64,000 nucleotides of DNA, taken from JAFAHD01 sp035654355. GTDB lineage: Bacteria; Vulcanimicrobiota; Vulcanimicrobiia; Eremiobacterales; Eremiobacteraceae. Location of the stretch: NCBI GenBank assembly GCA_035654355.1, contig DASRXC010000118.1:1-64000 (forward strand). The letters run 5' to 3'. Shown piece by piece: positions 1-8,465 of this stretch (positions are counted from its first letter, which is position 1; the number at the start of each line of letters is the position of its first letter). The notes beneath the pieces are model-generated. The model saw nothing but the letters and a program-made list of their open reading frames with translations, was not told where the DNA came from and searched no databases. Both the position numbers and the translations under genes were made by a program.

Positions 1-535
1 CGCGCGCGAGATCTTGGTTGCGTGCCATCCAGGCTTGCTGGATCTTGAAAAACGCGGTCTGCGCACGGTCGAGAAATGCGCGCTCGTCAAAGCCCGGGTC
101 GCGCGCCTTGATCGCGGCCTCGCCCGCTGCGATCGCCTGCGGATCGACCGTCTGCGCCGGTTGATCCATGAACTGCGTCGTCGAGCCACTCGGCATCACG
201 ACCGGCGCTTCAACCGGACCCGCGAATTGCGCGCGCGCGTTGGCCTGTGCTCGGTTCCACAGATAGTACACCACGATAAGCGCGATGATGATCCAGAAGC
301 CGCTGCCGTGACCTAAGAACAGCAGAGGCCAGAAGCTGAAGCCGCCACCGCTGTAGCCACCGTGGTATCCGCCGCCGCTGTAGCCGCCACCGTGATATCC
401 GCCCCCGCCACCGCCGCCATAATGCCCGCCACCGCCGGCGCGTGCGAGCGCTTCAAGCGGCAGCACGAGCTCGAGCGCAAGCGCGGCGAGCGCGAGCGCT
501 GTGAACCAGGGAGGAGACTTCTGCAAAGCGTTCAT
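1..535 (-). CDS. Tim44-like domain membrane protein (3' end cut by window)
   Basis: The minus strand is open from an ATG at 535 to the window edge, giving the first 178 codons. The order is an N-terminal hydrophobic segment that could be a signal peptide or anchor (residues 8-30), a Gly/Tyr/His-rich stretch of GGYHGG/YSGGG repeats (about 35-65), a transmembrane helix (FWIIIALIVVYYLW, about 80-95), then the start of a Tim44-like domain with the typical AFFKIQQAWMARN segment. Bacterial proteins of this layout are membrane-anchored and of unknown role. It lies 50 nt downstream of nfo on the same strand. The C-terminal part of the Tim44 domain is outside the window. Confidence 0.8.
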   Translation of the reverse strand, partial: MNALQKSPPWFTALALAALALELVLPLEALARAGGGGHYGGGGGGGYHGGGYSGGGYHGGYSGGGFSFWPLLFLGHGSGFWIIIALIVVYYLWNRAQANARAQFAGPVEAPVVMPSGSTTQFMDQPAQTVDPQAIAAGEAAIKARDPGFDERAFLDRAQTAFFKIQQAWMARNQDLAR

Positions 536-585
536 GACGATAGCTTTCTACCGCGGTGCAGACCGAAAAGTGGCGTTTTGCGCGA

Positions 586-1446
586 CTAGGACTTCGGTTT
601 TGAGCGCGTGACACCCGCGAGGCGCCTTGCCGCACCCAGGTTCATGCGGTCCTCCTCGATGGACTTCGGCGTCTCGCAGATCGCAGCCGCATGCGCAAGT
701 TCGGGACGGCTTAGCAACGCGCGAAAGCCGTTCGTCCCGATGCGGCCCTGGCCGAGGTGCCAGTGCAGGTCGCGCTTCGCGCCGAGTGCGACCTTGGTGT
801 CATTGAGATGCAGCGCACGGACGCGTTTAAAGCCGATGTTCTTGCGCACTGACGCCAAGAACGCATCGACGCCCTTTTCGTCATGGATATCGTAGCCGGA
901 TGCCCATGCGTGCGCCGTGTCCAAGCACACGCCCACGCGTTTGTTGTCTACAGTGCGCAGGATCTCGCCGATCTCTTCCATCGTGCCGCCGCACAGGTTT
1001 CCAGCGCCCGCCGAGTTCTCAAGCAGGAGCATCGGCCCGGGTTTGGCCGTCTTGATGAGATTTGAAATCGTCGCGCTCACGCGCGCGATGCCGGCCGCGT
1101 GGGTCTGCTCACCATAGCTGCCGAGGTGCGTGTTGACGTACTCGATGCCGCCGCGCGCCGCGACCTCCAAATCGTTCGCAACCAGCATCGTGCTGTTCGC
1201 GTGCAGCGTCCGATTGGTCGTTGTCAGATTGACCAAGTACGAGCTGTGGATGAGGACCGGGAAAATGCCATATTGTTTGCGCAACGCTTTGAACTCTTGC
1301 CAGGCGCGCACATTGTACGGCGTACGCCGCCAGCCGCGCGGGTTGCCGGCGAAGATCTGGATGCAGTCGCAACCCGCATCGCGCGCCTGCTGGATCGTCT
1401 TGATCGGGAAATTACCGCCGATGCCGACGTGGACGCCGAACCTCAT
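586..1446 (-). CDS. nfo: Endonuclease IV (deoxyribonuclease IV, AP endonuclease)
   Basis: This 286-residue protein is full length for the Nfo family, which cleaves 5' of abasic sites with a trinuclear zinc centre. The expected metal ligands are visible: His67 (LIHSSYL), His107 (NTHLG), Glu143 (LLLENSAG), Asp176 and His179 (CLDTAHAWASGYD), His213 (LHLND), Asp226/His228 (KRDLHWHLGQG) and Glu258 (CETP). The ATG start overlaps the stop of the upstream methyltransferase by 4 nt (ATGA), so translation is probably coupled. The role is base excision repair in the cytoplasm. Confidence 0.95.
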   Translation of the reverse strand: MRFGVHVGIGGNFPIKTIQQARDAGCDCIQIFAGNPRGWRRTPYNVRAWQEFKALRKQYGIFPVLIHSSYLVNLTTTNRTLHANSTMLVANDLEVAARGGIEYVNTHLGSYGEQTHAAGIARVSATISNLIKTAKPGPMLLLENSAGAGNLCGGTMEEIGEILRTVDNKRVGVCLDTAHAWASGYDIHDEKGVDAFLASVRKNIGFKRVRALHLNDTKVALGAKRDLHWHLGQGRIGTNGFRALLSRPELAHAAAICETPKSIEEDRMNLGAARRLAGVTRSKPKS

Positions 1447-2234
1447 GCCTTGCGGGCGCAGTATAAAAACTGGTCCTGCTCGACCTCGAAGCGCCCATCG
1501 GGAGGCGCGAGGGCCGCGATCTCTTCACGCGCCGCGCGCAAGAACGACTCGCGCTCGTCGCCCAATGCGATGCGCAGATTCTCGCGCGAGCGGTGGTACC
1601 CGATGTATGAGTCCACGTCGTACTTCAGGCGAAACCGCATCATGCGCAGCTCGCCGTCGCGGAAAGGTGCACCCGGCAATTCGCCGCCGCGCTCGACCTG
1701 CGACCAAAACGCCGCGAGCGAGTCGCGGAAACTGCTTTCGAGCGGCGCCTCCGCACGGCCGGTCCAGCGCGTGAACAGCATGCGCACCGCCCGCGCGTAC
1801 GGATCGTCAGGCCGCGCGTGCTTCCAGAAAATGGCAAGTCCGCCACCGCGGGTGAGCACGCGTGCAAACTCGGCGAGTGCTGCGCGTTCGTCGAACCAAT
1901 GAAAGGCCTGCGCGCAGATGATGCCGGCAAAGGCCTCATCGGCGAAGGGCAGCGCTTCCGCGCGCGCGAGATAGAAGACCGCATCGGAATTCGCCGCGAG
2001 CTCGGCGCGGGCCGCACCGAGCATGCGCTCGGCGACGTCGATGCCGGTCACGCGATAGCCGCGCGCGAGCATGCCGCGCGTCGCAAGTCCGGTGCCGCAC
2101 GCCGCGTCGAGAACGCGCTTGCTCGACGGCGGACCGAAAAACGCAGCGATCACATCGAACAGCTCGTCCGAGTACGAGGTGCGGTAGCGAGTATACTCTT
2201 CGACTAGTGTGTCGAAGTCAGAGACGTGTTTCAC
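1443..2234 (-). CDS. Class I SAM-dependent methyltransferase
   Basis: The protein has 263 residues. A Rossmann motif I (VLDAACGTGLATRGML) lies near residues 40-55, an acidic ribose-binding residue follows in VTGIDVAERML, and AQAFHWFD near residue 110 is typical of the Methyltransf_11/UbiE-like group. The acceptor cannot be read from the sequence. The start overlaps the scpB stop by 4 nt and its own stop overlaps nfo, so it sits inside a tightly packed operon. Its position between scpB and nfo gives no clear substrate hint. Confidence 0.85.
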   Translation of the reverse strand: MKHVSDFDTLVEEYTRYRTSYSDELFDVIAAFFGPPSSKRVLDAACGTGLATRGMLARGYRVTGIDVAERMLGAARAELAANSDAVFYLARAEALPFADEAFAGIICAQAFHWFDERAALAEFARVLTRGGGLAIFWKHARPDDPYARAVRMLFTRWTGRAEAPLESSFRDSLAAFWSQVERGGELPGAPFRDGELRMMRFRLKYDVDSYIGYHRSRENLRIALGDERESFLRAAREEIAALAPPDGRFEVEQDQFLYCARKA

Positions 2235-2902
2235 TCGTCCAGCGCGTGTGCGAGTTCGTCGGCGACGCTATGCTCGAGCGTCGATTGCGAGTGCGGGATT
2301 TGATCGCCCTCATGGCCTTCGACCGATTCGTGGATCTGGCCGAGCGCCTGCTCGCGCGCGGCGGAGAGTGGTAATGGGATCACGTCGCCGCCGATGCGGC
2401 GCGGCGCACCTTCGGGCAGCTGCGGCAGCTCTTCGATCGAGCGCAATCCGAACGCTTCTAAGAAGCGCGCGCTTGTGCCGTAGATGATGGGCCGGCCGAC
2501 CGTATCTTTGCGGCCGAGCTCTTTGATAAGTCCGCGATCCTCGAGCGTCTGCATGACGCCGTCGACGTTGACGCCGCGCAAGCTCTCGACCTCGGCGCGC
2601 GTCACCGGCTGCAAGTAGGCGACGATCGACAACGTCTCGAGCGACGCCTGTGACATGTGCGTCTTCGGTGGAAGCAAGAAGCGCTCGATGTCTTCGCGGC
2701 AATCGGGATGCGTCGCCAGCCGCCAACCGCCCGCGACCTCACGCAGCACGATGCCGCGGCCTTCCAATGACGAGCCGATCTCGCGCAGGGCGGCGCGCAC
2801 TTCGGCCGGGGACGCGCGCAGCGCTTGACAGATATCAGCTTCGGATGCCGGCTTCTCAGCGACCAGCAAGATCGCCTCGACGCGGTTACGCAGACTTGCC
2901 AA
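2231..2902 (-). CDS. scpB: Segregation and condensation protein B
   Basis: ScpB is the winged-helix dimer that joins ScpA (kleisin) and SMC in the bacterial condensin. The protein reads LASLRNRVEAILLVAEKPAS at its N-terminus and carries two winged-helix segments, including THMSQASLETLSIVAYLQPVTRAEVESLRGVNVD. I chose the TTG at 2902 (223 residues) because family homology begins there. The frame stays open to an ATG at 2983, but those extra 27 residues are Arg/Ser-rich and look like read-through of the scpA 3' end. It overlaps scpA by 17 nt. No smc gene is in the window. Confidence 0.92.
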   Translation of the reverse strand: MASLRNRVEAILLVAEKPASEADICQALRASPAEVRAALREIGSSLEGRGIVLREVAGGWRLATHPDCREDIERFLLPPKTHMSQASLETLSIVAYLQPVTRAEVESLRGVNVDGVMQTLEDRGLIKELGRKDTVGRPIIYGTSARFLEAFGLRSIEELPQLPEGAPRRIGGDVIPLPLSAAREQALGQIHESVEGHEGDQIPHSQSTLEHSVADELAHALDE

Positions 2903-3683
2903 GCGACTGCGCTTCCTTCGGCGCCGGCGTGACGACGATATCGGTGAACAATTTGGGCTGCGCGCACACGACCTTACGCGCACGCACCAGTTCGAGCAAC
3001 GCGAGGAAAGTGACGACGACCTCGAGCCGGCGGCAGCCGGCGATCAGTTCGGAGAACGTCATCGTGAGACGCTCGCGCACCTGGCGCAAGACGTAGTTCA
3101 TCTTCACGACCATCGAAAACGTCTCGCGCTTGACGACTGCGGGCCGTGCCGCAGCGTTGGCGAGCGCGCGCTGCAATGCGACGATCAAACCGCCTGGCTC
3201 AAGCCGGTAATGCTGCACGAGGCCTTCTTCTGCGATCGGTGCGCCCGGGAAATAGGCGGCATTCTCTTCCATCCGCACGCGAAAGTCTTGGCCGAGCCGC
3301 TTGAAATGCGCGTACGCGATGAGCCGCTGCCGCAGCGTCTCTTCAGCCAGCGCAGCTTCGTCCTCGAGGTCGTCGGAAAACGGAGGCGGAGGCGGCGGCA
3401 GCAGCTTCTTCGACTTGATGAACAAAAGCGTCGCCGCAATCACGAGATATTCACTGGCGACGTCGATGTCCAGGCTCTCCATGACGGAGAGATACGCGAC
3501 GTACTGGTCACACACGTCGGCGAGGCTGACGGTGACGATGTCGACGTCTTGTTCGAGGACCAGGTGGAGCAGCAGGTCGAGGGGGCCGTCGAAGACGTCG
3601 AGTTTGACCTGCAGTCGGTTGCGGTCGGCGATGCTTTCAGCGGCCGTCGCGGCCGGGTCCATGGCGCTAGCGGCGGTCTTCAT
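2886..3683 (-). CDS. scpA: Segregation and condensation protein A (kleisin)
   Basis: The protein has 265 residues. The diagnostic ScpA N-terminal block FDGPLDLLLHLVLEQDVDI lies at about residues 32-50 and is followed by VSLADVCDQYVAYL. The C-terminal winged helix carries MTFSELIAGCRRLEVVVTFLALLELVRARKV. ScpA bridges SMC heads with ScpB. The ATG at 3683 shares a base with the stop of the DUF3048 gene (TGATG); a TTG one codon earlier is less likely. The pair scpA-scpB is in the usual order. Confidence 0.95.
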   Translation of the reverse strand: MKTAASAMDPAATAAESIADRNRLQVKLDVFDGPLDLLLHLVLEQDVDIVTVSLADVCDQYVAYLSVMESLDIDVASEYLVIAATLLFIKSKKLLPPPPPPFSDDLEDEAALAEETLRQRLIAYAHFKRLGQDFRVRMEENAAYFPGAPIAEEGLVQHYRLEPGGLIVALQRALANAAARPAVVKRETFSMVVKMNYVLRQVRERLTMTFSELIAGCRRLEVVVTFLALLELVRARKVVCAQPKLFTDIVVTPAPKEAQSLGKSA

Positions 3684-4801
3684 CAATGAGACCAGACGTG
3701 TTTCCCGACGCTGAAACTGCTGCCCTGCGGCATCACCTCGATGTATATCTGACCGGGAGCCAATGCGAGCGGGGCTCCTGCGTCACCGTGCAGTTGCGGT
3801 AGCGTTCCAGGTCCAGGCGCATCCCACACGCCGCTCTGCGCGCGGCCGTCGTGCACCAACACGGCTGGAAAACTGCCGTACACGTCCATGGAAAGATCGC
3901 CGATCGAGTCGAGCACCTTCGCCGGGATCCACACCGCGATGATATCGTTCACTTGATATGGCCGGTCGTCATCCCGATCGTGCTGCGCCTGGCCGTCGAT
4001 GAAACGTTGATACCCGGTGCCATCCCAAACGTAGTGCACGTCATATTCAAGCCAGAATGACGCGACGACGTCGGGCACGTCATTGCTTGCTGATGCGGGC
4101 GCCGTCGTTGCGGCAAGCGCTGCGGCCGGCGTCTCCGGGGGTGACGCGGCTGCCGTCGCGTTCGGCGCGTCGGGCGTCGCCGGCGCAGGGGTCACGAAGG
4201 CGAATTCATCGCCCTCGTACGGCTTGTCGGCGTGTCCGTAGCCAGGGCCGACCTTTCGGATCCGCGCGACGCCGGTGTAAAGGTTGTGCGGCATGTCGCG
4301 GCTGTCGTCGCGCCAGAACGCCTCGGGCGTGTGCTGGATCTCGTCCATGTCGGAAAAACCGGCCTCGCGCAACACCTCGAGCGGCTCGATAACGTCGTCG
4401 TTCTGACCCGCGTGAGCGAAATACGGATCGTACGGACGTGCGAGGTCGACAAAGTACGTGCGCGCGCTGCGCACCGGGCCGACCACTGCCGGCGCACCGC
4501 CCAAGAACAGCGCGAGGTAGCGTGTGATGCCGCCCTCGGCCTCGACTTCATAGACGACATCGGCGTCATGCAGGCCGCTCTGCGGCCGTGCATCAGGATA
4601 ATTGTCGATCATGACGGCGGCGATGCGGTGGCGGATGGCGCTTGGCGGCACCATCTCGCCGTTCAGCGGGTCGGCAACGGATGGCGTCGGCGTCGGCGTC
4701 GGGGTGGGGCTTGGAGCGGGAGCGCTTTGTTGGCGCGCGCAGCCGCAAAGCAGCAGCAGCGCGCACAGCGCGCCCCACGGCCGGAAAAGCGGAGATCTCA
4801 A
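3683..4801 (-). CDS. DUF3048 (YerB-like) lipoprotein
   Basis: The 372-residue protein starts with a lipoprotein signal (ALLLLCGC, lipidated Cys near residue 21), then a Pro/Thr-rich linker of PTPTP repeats and a DUF3048 domain with typical strings AVMIDNYPDARPQSGL, DVVYEVEAEGGITRYLALF and GPVRSARTYFVDLA. An Ala/Pro/Thr-rich insert lies around residues 205-240, then the C-terminal half. The function is not established; the Bacillus homologue is YerB. It is presumably anchored on the outer face of the cytoplasmic membrane. It overlaps its NUDIX neighbour by 4 nt. Confidence 0.88.
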   Translation of the reverse strand: MRSPLFRPWGALCALLLLCGCARQQSAPAPSPTPTPTPTPSVADPLNGEMVPPSAIRHRIAAVMIDNYPDARPQSGLHDADVVYEVEAEGGITRYLALFLGGAPAVVGPVRSARTYFVDLARPYDPYFAHAGQNDDVIEPLEVLREAGFSDMDEIQHTPEAFWRDDSRDMPHNLYTGVARIRKVGPGYGHADKPYEGDEFAFVTPAPATPDAPNATAAASPPETPAAALAATTAPASASNDVPDVVASFWLEYDVHYVWDGTGYQRFIDGQAQHDRDDDRPYQVNDIIAVWIPAKVLDSIGDLSMDVYGSFPAVLVHDGRAQSGVWDAPGPGTLPQLHGDAGAPLALAPGQIYIEVMPQGSSFSVGKHVWSH

Positions 4802-5262
4802 AATCCGAGTTCGGAGGCGGACTTCTCTTGGACGATCTTCTCGACGAGGCCCACGAGCCGCCGCTCGTTGAGATGGGTCATGCGTTTGGACATTTCGTCA
4901 AGTGGAACCCAGACCACTTCGTCGACTTCCCCGACTTGAGGCACCGGAGCACCGTCACCATAGCGCATGAGATAGAAATGTACGATTTTGCTGTGTTTTA
5001 ACCGGCTGCTGTAAAACCAATATTTGATGTCCGCGAGCTTCTCGATGATCGTCGCCTCAACGCCGGTCTCTTCGAGCACCTCGCGCGTCGCCGTGACCTC
5101 GACCGCTTCTCCCGGCTCGACATGCCCCTTGGGCAACGACCAGATACGTGGCGTCGCGCGGCCGATCACGAGTCCCGCGTACGACGATCCATTGCGTTTG
5201 AGGACAAACCCGCCGGCCGAACGTTCGTGCTTGACCTTCGTCGGGCGGCGGCGCGGTTTCAT
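4798..5262 (-). CDS. NUDIX hydrolase
   Basis: The 154-residue protein has a complete Nudix box at residues 46-68 (GHVEPG-E-then REVLEETGV), matching GX5EX7REUXEEXGU. The N-terminal strand reads ERSAGGFVLKR and WSLPKGHVEPGE, as in the MutT/Ap4A hydrolase branch of nucleoside-diphosphate-X hydrolases. The exact substrate is unknown. It begins 3 nt after gcvPB and overlaps the DUF3048 gene by 4 nt, so it belongs to the same transcript. Confidence 0.92.
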   Translation of the reverse strand: MKPRRRPTKVKHERSAGGFVLKRNGSSYAGLVIGRATPRIWSLPKGHVEPGEAVEVTATREVLEETGVEATIIEKLADIKYWFYSSRLKHSKIVHFYLMRYGDGAPVPQVGEVDEVVWVPLDEMSKRMTHLNERRLVGLVEKIVQEKSASELGF

Positions 5263-5265
5263 CGC

Positions 5266-6732
5266 TTACGCGCGTTCGTCTGCCGGCGACCAGCGCAATC
5301 CGATGCCCTTGTTCGCCGACCTGCCCACCTGCGCTTCATCGACGCGCCGCACAGGCGTGCGGACCGGCAGCTGCTGCACAGCCGCGGGATCCTCGTGCGC
5401 GCGCGCCACGAGTCCACGCAGCGTCTCGACGAACGCATCGAGCGTGTGGCGGTTTTCTGTCTCGGTCGGTTCGATCATCAAGCACTCGGGCACGACGTGC
5501 GGCCAGTACATCGTCGGCGCGTGAACGCCGGCGTCGAGCAAACCCTTGGCTAGGTCGAGGGCGCGCACGCCCGTCTGCTTCTTGAGATCCTCGGCTGAGC
5601 ACACGAATTCGTGGCGGCAGTGATCGGGGTATGGGACCGTGAGAAAATCCTTGACTTTCGCGCGTACGTAGTTGGCGTTGAGGACGGCAAGACGGCTGTT
5701 CTGACGCAGCCCCTCAGCTCCGTGGACGATGATGTACGCGTAGGCCCGCACGATGGCCAAGAAGTGCGCCGGGAACGCACGCACGGCGCCGATGCTCTTG
5801 GGCCGCTGTTCATCCCAGAAGTACGCGCCGGACGCTTCGTCGCGCGCTGCCAAGGGCGACGGTAGGTATGGCGAGAGCGAAATGCTTGCACCGACAGGAC
5901 CAGAGCCGGGTCCACCGCCGCCGTGCGGCACCGAAAACGTCTTGTGCAAGTTGAGGTGCATGAGATCGAAACCCATGTCGCCGGGCCGCGTGAGGCCGAC
6001 GATCGCGTTGGCATTCGCGCCGTCGTAGTACATGAGGCCGCCCGCGTCGTGCACGGCTTTGGTCATCTCGATGATCTCGTCTTCGAATAACCCGAGCGTG
6101 TTCGGGTTCGTCATCATGCACACGGCGATCGAGCCATCGAGCTTCGCGCGCAGCGCCGCGAGGTCGGTGCGCCCGCGCCTAGTCGACGGGATCGAGACGA
6201 CATTGTATCCGACCATCGCCGCGCTTGCGGGGTTCGTGCCGTGAGCGGTATCCGGCACGATGCACATCACGCGGTCCTGATCCCCGCGTTGTTTGAAGTA
6301 TTTCTTGGCCATCAGCATGGCGGTGATCTCGCCATGCGCGCCGGCCGCGGGCATCAGCGAGAATGCGTCCATCCCGAACAAGCTCGAAAGGGTGCGCTCC
6401 ATGTGCCACAGCAGGCGCAACGCGCCTTGCGATCCGGCGTCCGGCGCGAATGGGTGCAGGTCGGTGAAGCCCGAGAACCCGGAAACTGCTTCGTTGAGCT
6501 TCGGATTATACTTCATCGTACACGAGCCGAGCGGATAGAAGTTCGTGTCGACGGAGAAATTGCGGTGCGAGAGCGCGGTGAAGTGGCGCGCGACGTCGAG
6601 CTCCGTCAGATCGGGCAGCGGCAAATCGGCGCGTAGATCGGCCGCGTCTAGGAACTGCGACGGTGCGCCGCCGCTGCGCACGAAGTCGCTGCCGCGCCCG
6701 GCGGCGCCCTGTTCAAACAGCAGCGACGGCAT
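5266..6732 (-). CDS. gcvPB: Glycine dehydrogenase (decarboxylating), subunit 2
   Basis: The 488-residue protein is the C-terminal half of the split P-protein, which decarboxylates glycine on PLP and passes the aminomethyl group to lipoyl-GcvH. The PLP lysine is Lys264 in HLNLHKTFSVPHGGGGPG. Other family blocks are FYPLGSCTMKYNPK (about 66-79) and DTAHGTNPASAAM (161-173). It overlaps gcvPA by 20 nt. The split PA/PB arrangement occurs in Firmicutes, Thermotogae, archaea and several deep-branching bacteria. Confidence 0.96.
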   Translation of the reverse strand: MPSLLFEQGAAGRGSDFVRSGGAPSQFLDAADLRADLPLPDLTELDVARHFTALSHRNFSVDTNFYPLGSCTMKYNPKLNEAVSGFSGFTDLHPFAPDAGSQGALRLLWHMERTLSSLFGMDAFSLMPAAGAHGEITAMLMAKKYFKQRGDQDRVMCIVPDTAHGTNPASAAMVGYNVVSIPSTRRGRTDLAALRAKLDGSIAVCMMTNPNTLGLFEDEIIEMTKAVHDAGGLMYYDGANANAIVGLTRPGDMGFDLMHLNLHKTFSVPHGGGGPGSGPVGASISLSPYLPSPLAARDEASGAYFWDEQRPKSIGAVRAFPAHFLAIVRAYAYIIVHGAEGLRQNSRLAVLNANYVRAKVKDFLTVPYPDHCRHEFVCSAEDLKKQTGVRALDLAKGLLDAGVHAPTMYWPHVVPECLMIEPTETENRHTLDAFVETLRGLVARAHEDPAAVQQLPVRTPVRRVDEAQVGRSANKGIGLRWSPADERA

Positions 6733-8062
6733 GCTTGCACTCCTGGACGAGCGCGCGCGCGAACGCGTCGATCTGCGACGGGGTCGTCAGCTCGGTGGCG
6801 CACACGAGCAGCTCGTGGGTCATCTCCGGATAAAAGCGAGAGAGCGGCAGACCGGCGAGGATGCCGCGTTTCTCCAACCTGGCGGCGAGCTCAGCCGCCG
6901 GCAGCGGCGTGCGCACGACGAACTCATTGAAGTACGAGCCGTCAAACGCCATGCCAAATCCGGGCAACGCCGTGAGCGCGTCGGCGAGGGCTCGCGCGTT
7001 CGCCATGTTCGCGCTCGCGATCGAAGTCAGCCCCTTGCGGCCGACGGTCGCGAGGTAGATCGTGGCGATGAGCGCGCACAGCGCCTGATTGGTGCAGATG
7101 TTGGAGCTCGCCAACTCGCGCCGGATGTGCTGTTCACGGCCTTGCAGGGTCAGCACGAAAGCGCGCCGGCCGTCGACGTCGTGCGTCTGCCCGACAAGCC
7201 GTCCGGGCAGGCGGCGCACGTGTTCTTTGGTGGTGGCGACATAGCCGACGTACGGGCCGCCGTAGCCGACCGGCAATCCGAACGACTGCGCATCGCCAAC
7301 AGCAATGTCCGCGCCGAGTTCGCGCGGTGTCTTGAGCACGGCGAGTGAGAGCGCTTCGGCTGCGACGTGGATCGCAAGCGCTCCGCCGGCGTGCGCGGCC
7401 GCAGCGGCCTCGCTGGCGGCGTCGACGACGCCGAAGAAGTTCGGGCTTTGCACGACGATCGCGGCGACATCAGCGCTCACCGTTGCGGGTATAACGGTTC
7501 GACCACTCGCATCGCATCCCAACTCGTCGACAGCGATGCCCATGCCCTCCGAGTAGGTCGCGAGCACTCGTCGATATAGCGGATGCACTGCACGGCTGAC
7601 GGCAACGCGTCTGCGGCCCGTCGCCTGCGCCGCCATGATGACGCTTTCGACGAGTGCGGTCGAGCCGTCGTAGACGGACGCATTGCTGACGTCCATGCCA
7701 GTGAGCAGACAGATGTAGGTCTGCCACTCGAAGATCGCTTGCAAGCTGCCTTGGCTTGCCTCGGCCTGGTACGGTGTGTACGAGGTCAAAAACTCGGAGC
7801 GGAACGCGAAATAGGGAACCGCCGGCGGTTGATAGTGCCGGTACGCTCCGGCGCCAAGGAACGAGATCGCATTCGCCGCGACATTTTCTTGAGCCATCGC
7901 GCGGATGTGCGCGTAGGCGTCCGCTTCAGGCAGCGCCGGCGAAACATCAAGCTCGCCTTTGATTGCCAAGCCAGCCGGCGGATCGGTGAGCGATTCCAGC
8001 GACGGCGCGCCGATGACCTCGAGCATCGCGCGGATGTCTTGCGGTGTGTGCGGAGTGTACAT
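6713..8062 (-). CDS. gcvPA: Glycine dehydrogenase (decarboxylating), subunit 1
   Basis: The 449-residue protein is the N-terminal half of the split P-protein. It begins MYTPHTPQDIRAMLEVIG and has the family blocks YTPYQAEASQGSLQAIFEWQT (about 115-135), DVSNASVYDGSTALVE and SNICTNQALCALIATIYLA. It forms an alpha2-beta2 P-protein with GcvPB. The start is 3 nt after the gcvH stop. Together with gcvT, gcvH and gcvPB it completes the T, H and P parts of the cleavage system; the L protein (lipoamide dehydrogenase) is not in the window. Confidence 0.96.
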   Translation of the reverse strand: MYTPHTPQDIRAMLEVIGAPSLESLTDPPAGLAIKGELDVSPALPEADAYAHIRAMAQENVAANAISFLGAGAYRHYQPPAVPYFAFRSEFLTSYTPYQAEASQGSLQAIFEWQTYICLLTGMDVSNASVYDGSTALVESVIMAAQATGRRRVAVSRAVHPLYRRVLATYSEGMGIAVDELGCDASGRTVIPATVSADVAAIVVQSPNFFGVVDAASEAAAAAHAGGALAIHVAAEALSLAVLKTPRELGADIAVGDAQSFGLPVGYGGPYVGYVATTKEHVRRLPGRLVGQTHDVDGRRAFVLTLQGREQHIRRELASSNICTNQALCALIATIYLATVGRKGLTSIASANMANARALADALTALPGFGMAFDGSYFNEFVVRTPLPAAELAARLEKRGILAGLPLSRFYPEMTHELLVCATELTTPSQIDAFARALVQECKHAVAAV

Positions 8063-8065
8063 CGG

Positions 8066-8455
8066 TCAGTGGTCCGCGGCGTCGACGACTTTCTGGTACG
8101 CGGCCGCGTCGAGAAGATTCTTGGCCTGCGCCGCGTCGGCAAGCTTGATCTTGACCAGCCAGCCCGCGCCGTACGGATCGCCGTTCACCTTCGCCGGGTC
8201 ATTTTCGACGTCAGCGTTGACGGCGACGATGGAGCCCGACAGCGGCGCGAAGATATCCGACACCGCTTTGACCGACTCGATGACGCCCATCTGTTTGAAC
8301 TGCTCGACCGCGCTGCCGGCTTTCGGCATTTCGACATACACGATGTCGCCGAGCGACGACTGCGCGTAGTCGGTGATGCCGACGGTCGCGCTCGCGCCAT
8401 CGAGCTTCACCCACTCGTGTTCTTTCGTGTACAACAGATCTGTTGGTAAAGTCAC
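8066..8455 (-). CDS. gcvH: Glycine cleavage system H protein
   Basis: The 129-residue lipoyl carrier shuttles the aminomethyl intermediate between P, T and L proteins. The lipoylated lysine is Lys63 in IESVKAVSDIFAPLSG, and the N-terminal TKEHEWVKLDG and DYAQSSLGDIVYVEMP are standard. I chose the GTG at 8455: AAGGA lies 7 nt upstream of it and 8455 lies 10 nt after the gcvT stop. The frame is open further upstream to 8686, but that would run deep into gcvT. Confidence 0.96.
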   Translation of the reverse strand: MTLPTDLLYTKEHEWVKLDGASATVGITDYAQSSLGDIVYVEMPKAGSAVEQFKQMGVIESVKAVSDIFAPLSGSIVAVNADVENDPAKVNGDPYGAGWLVKIKLADAAQAKNLLDAAAYQKVVDAADH

Positions 8456-8465
8456 GTCTTTGTCC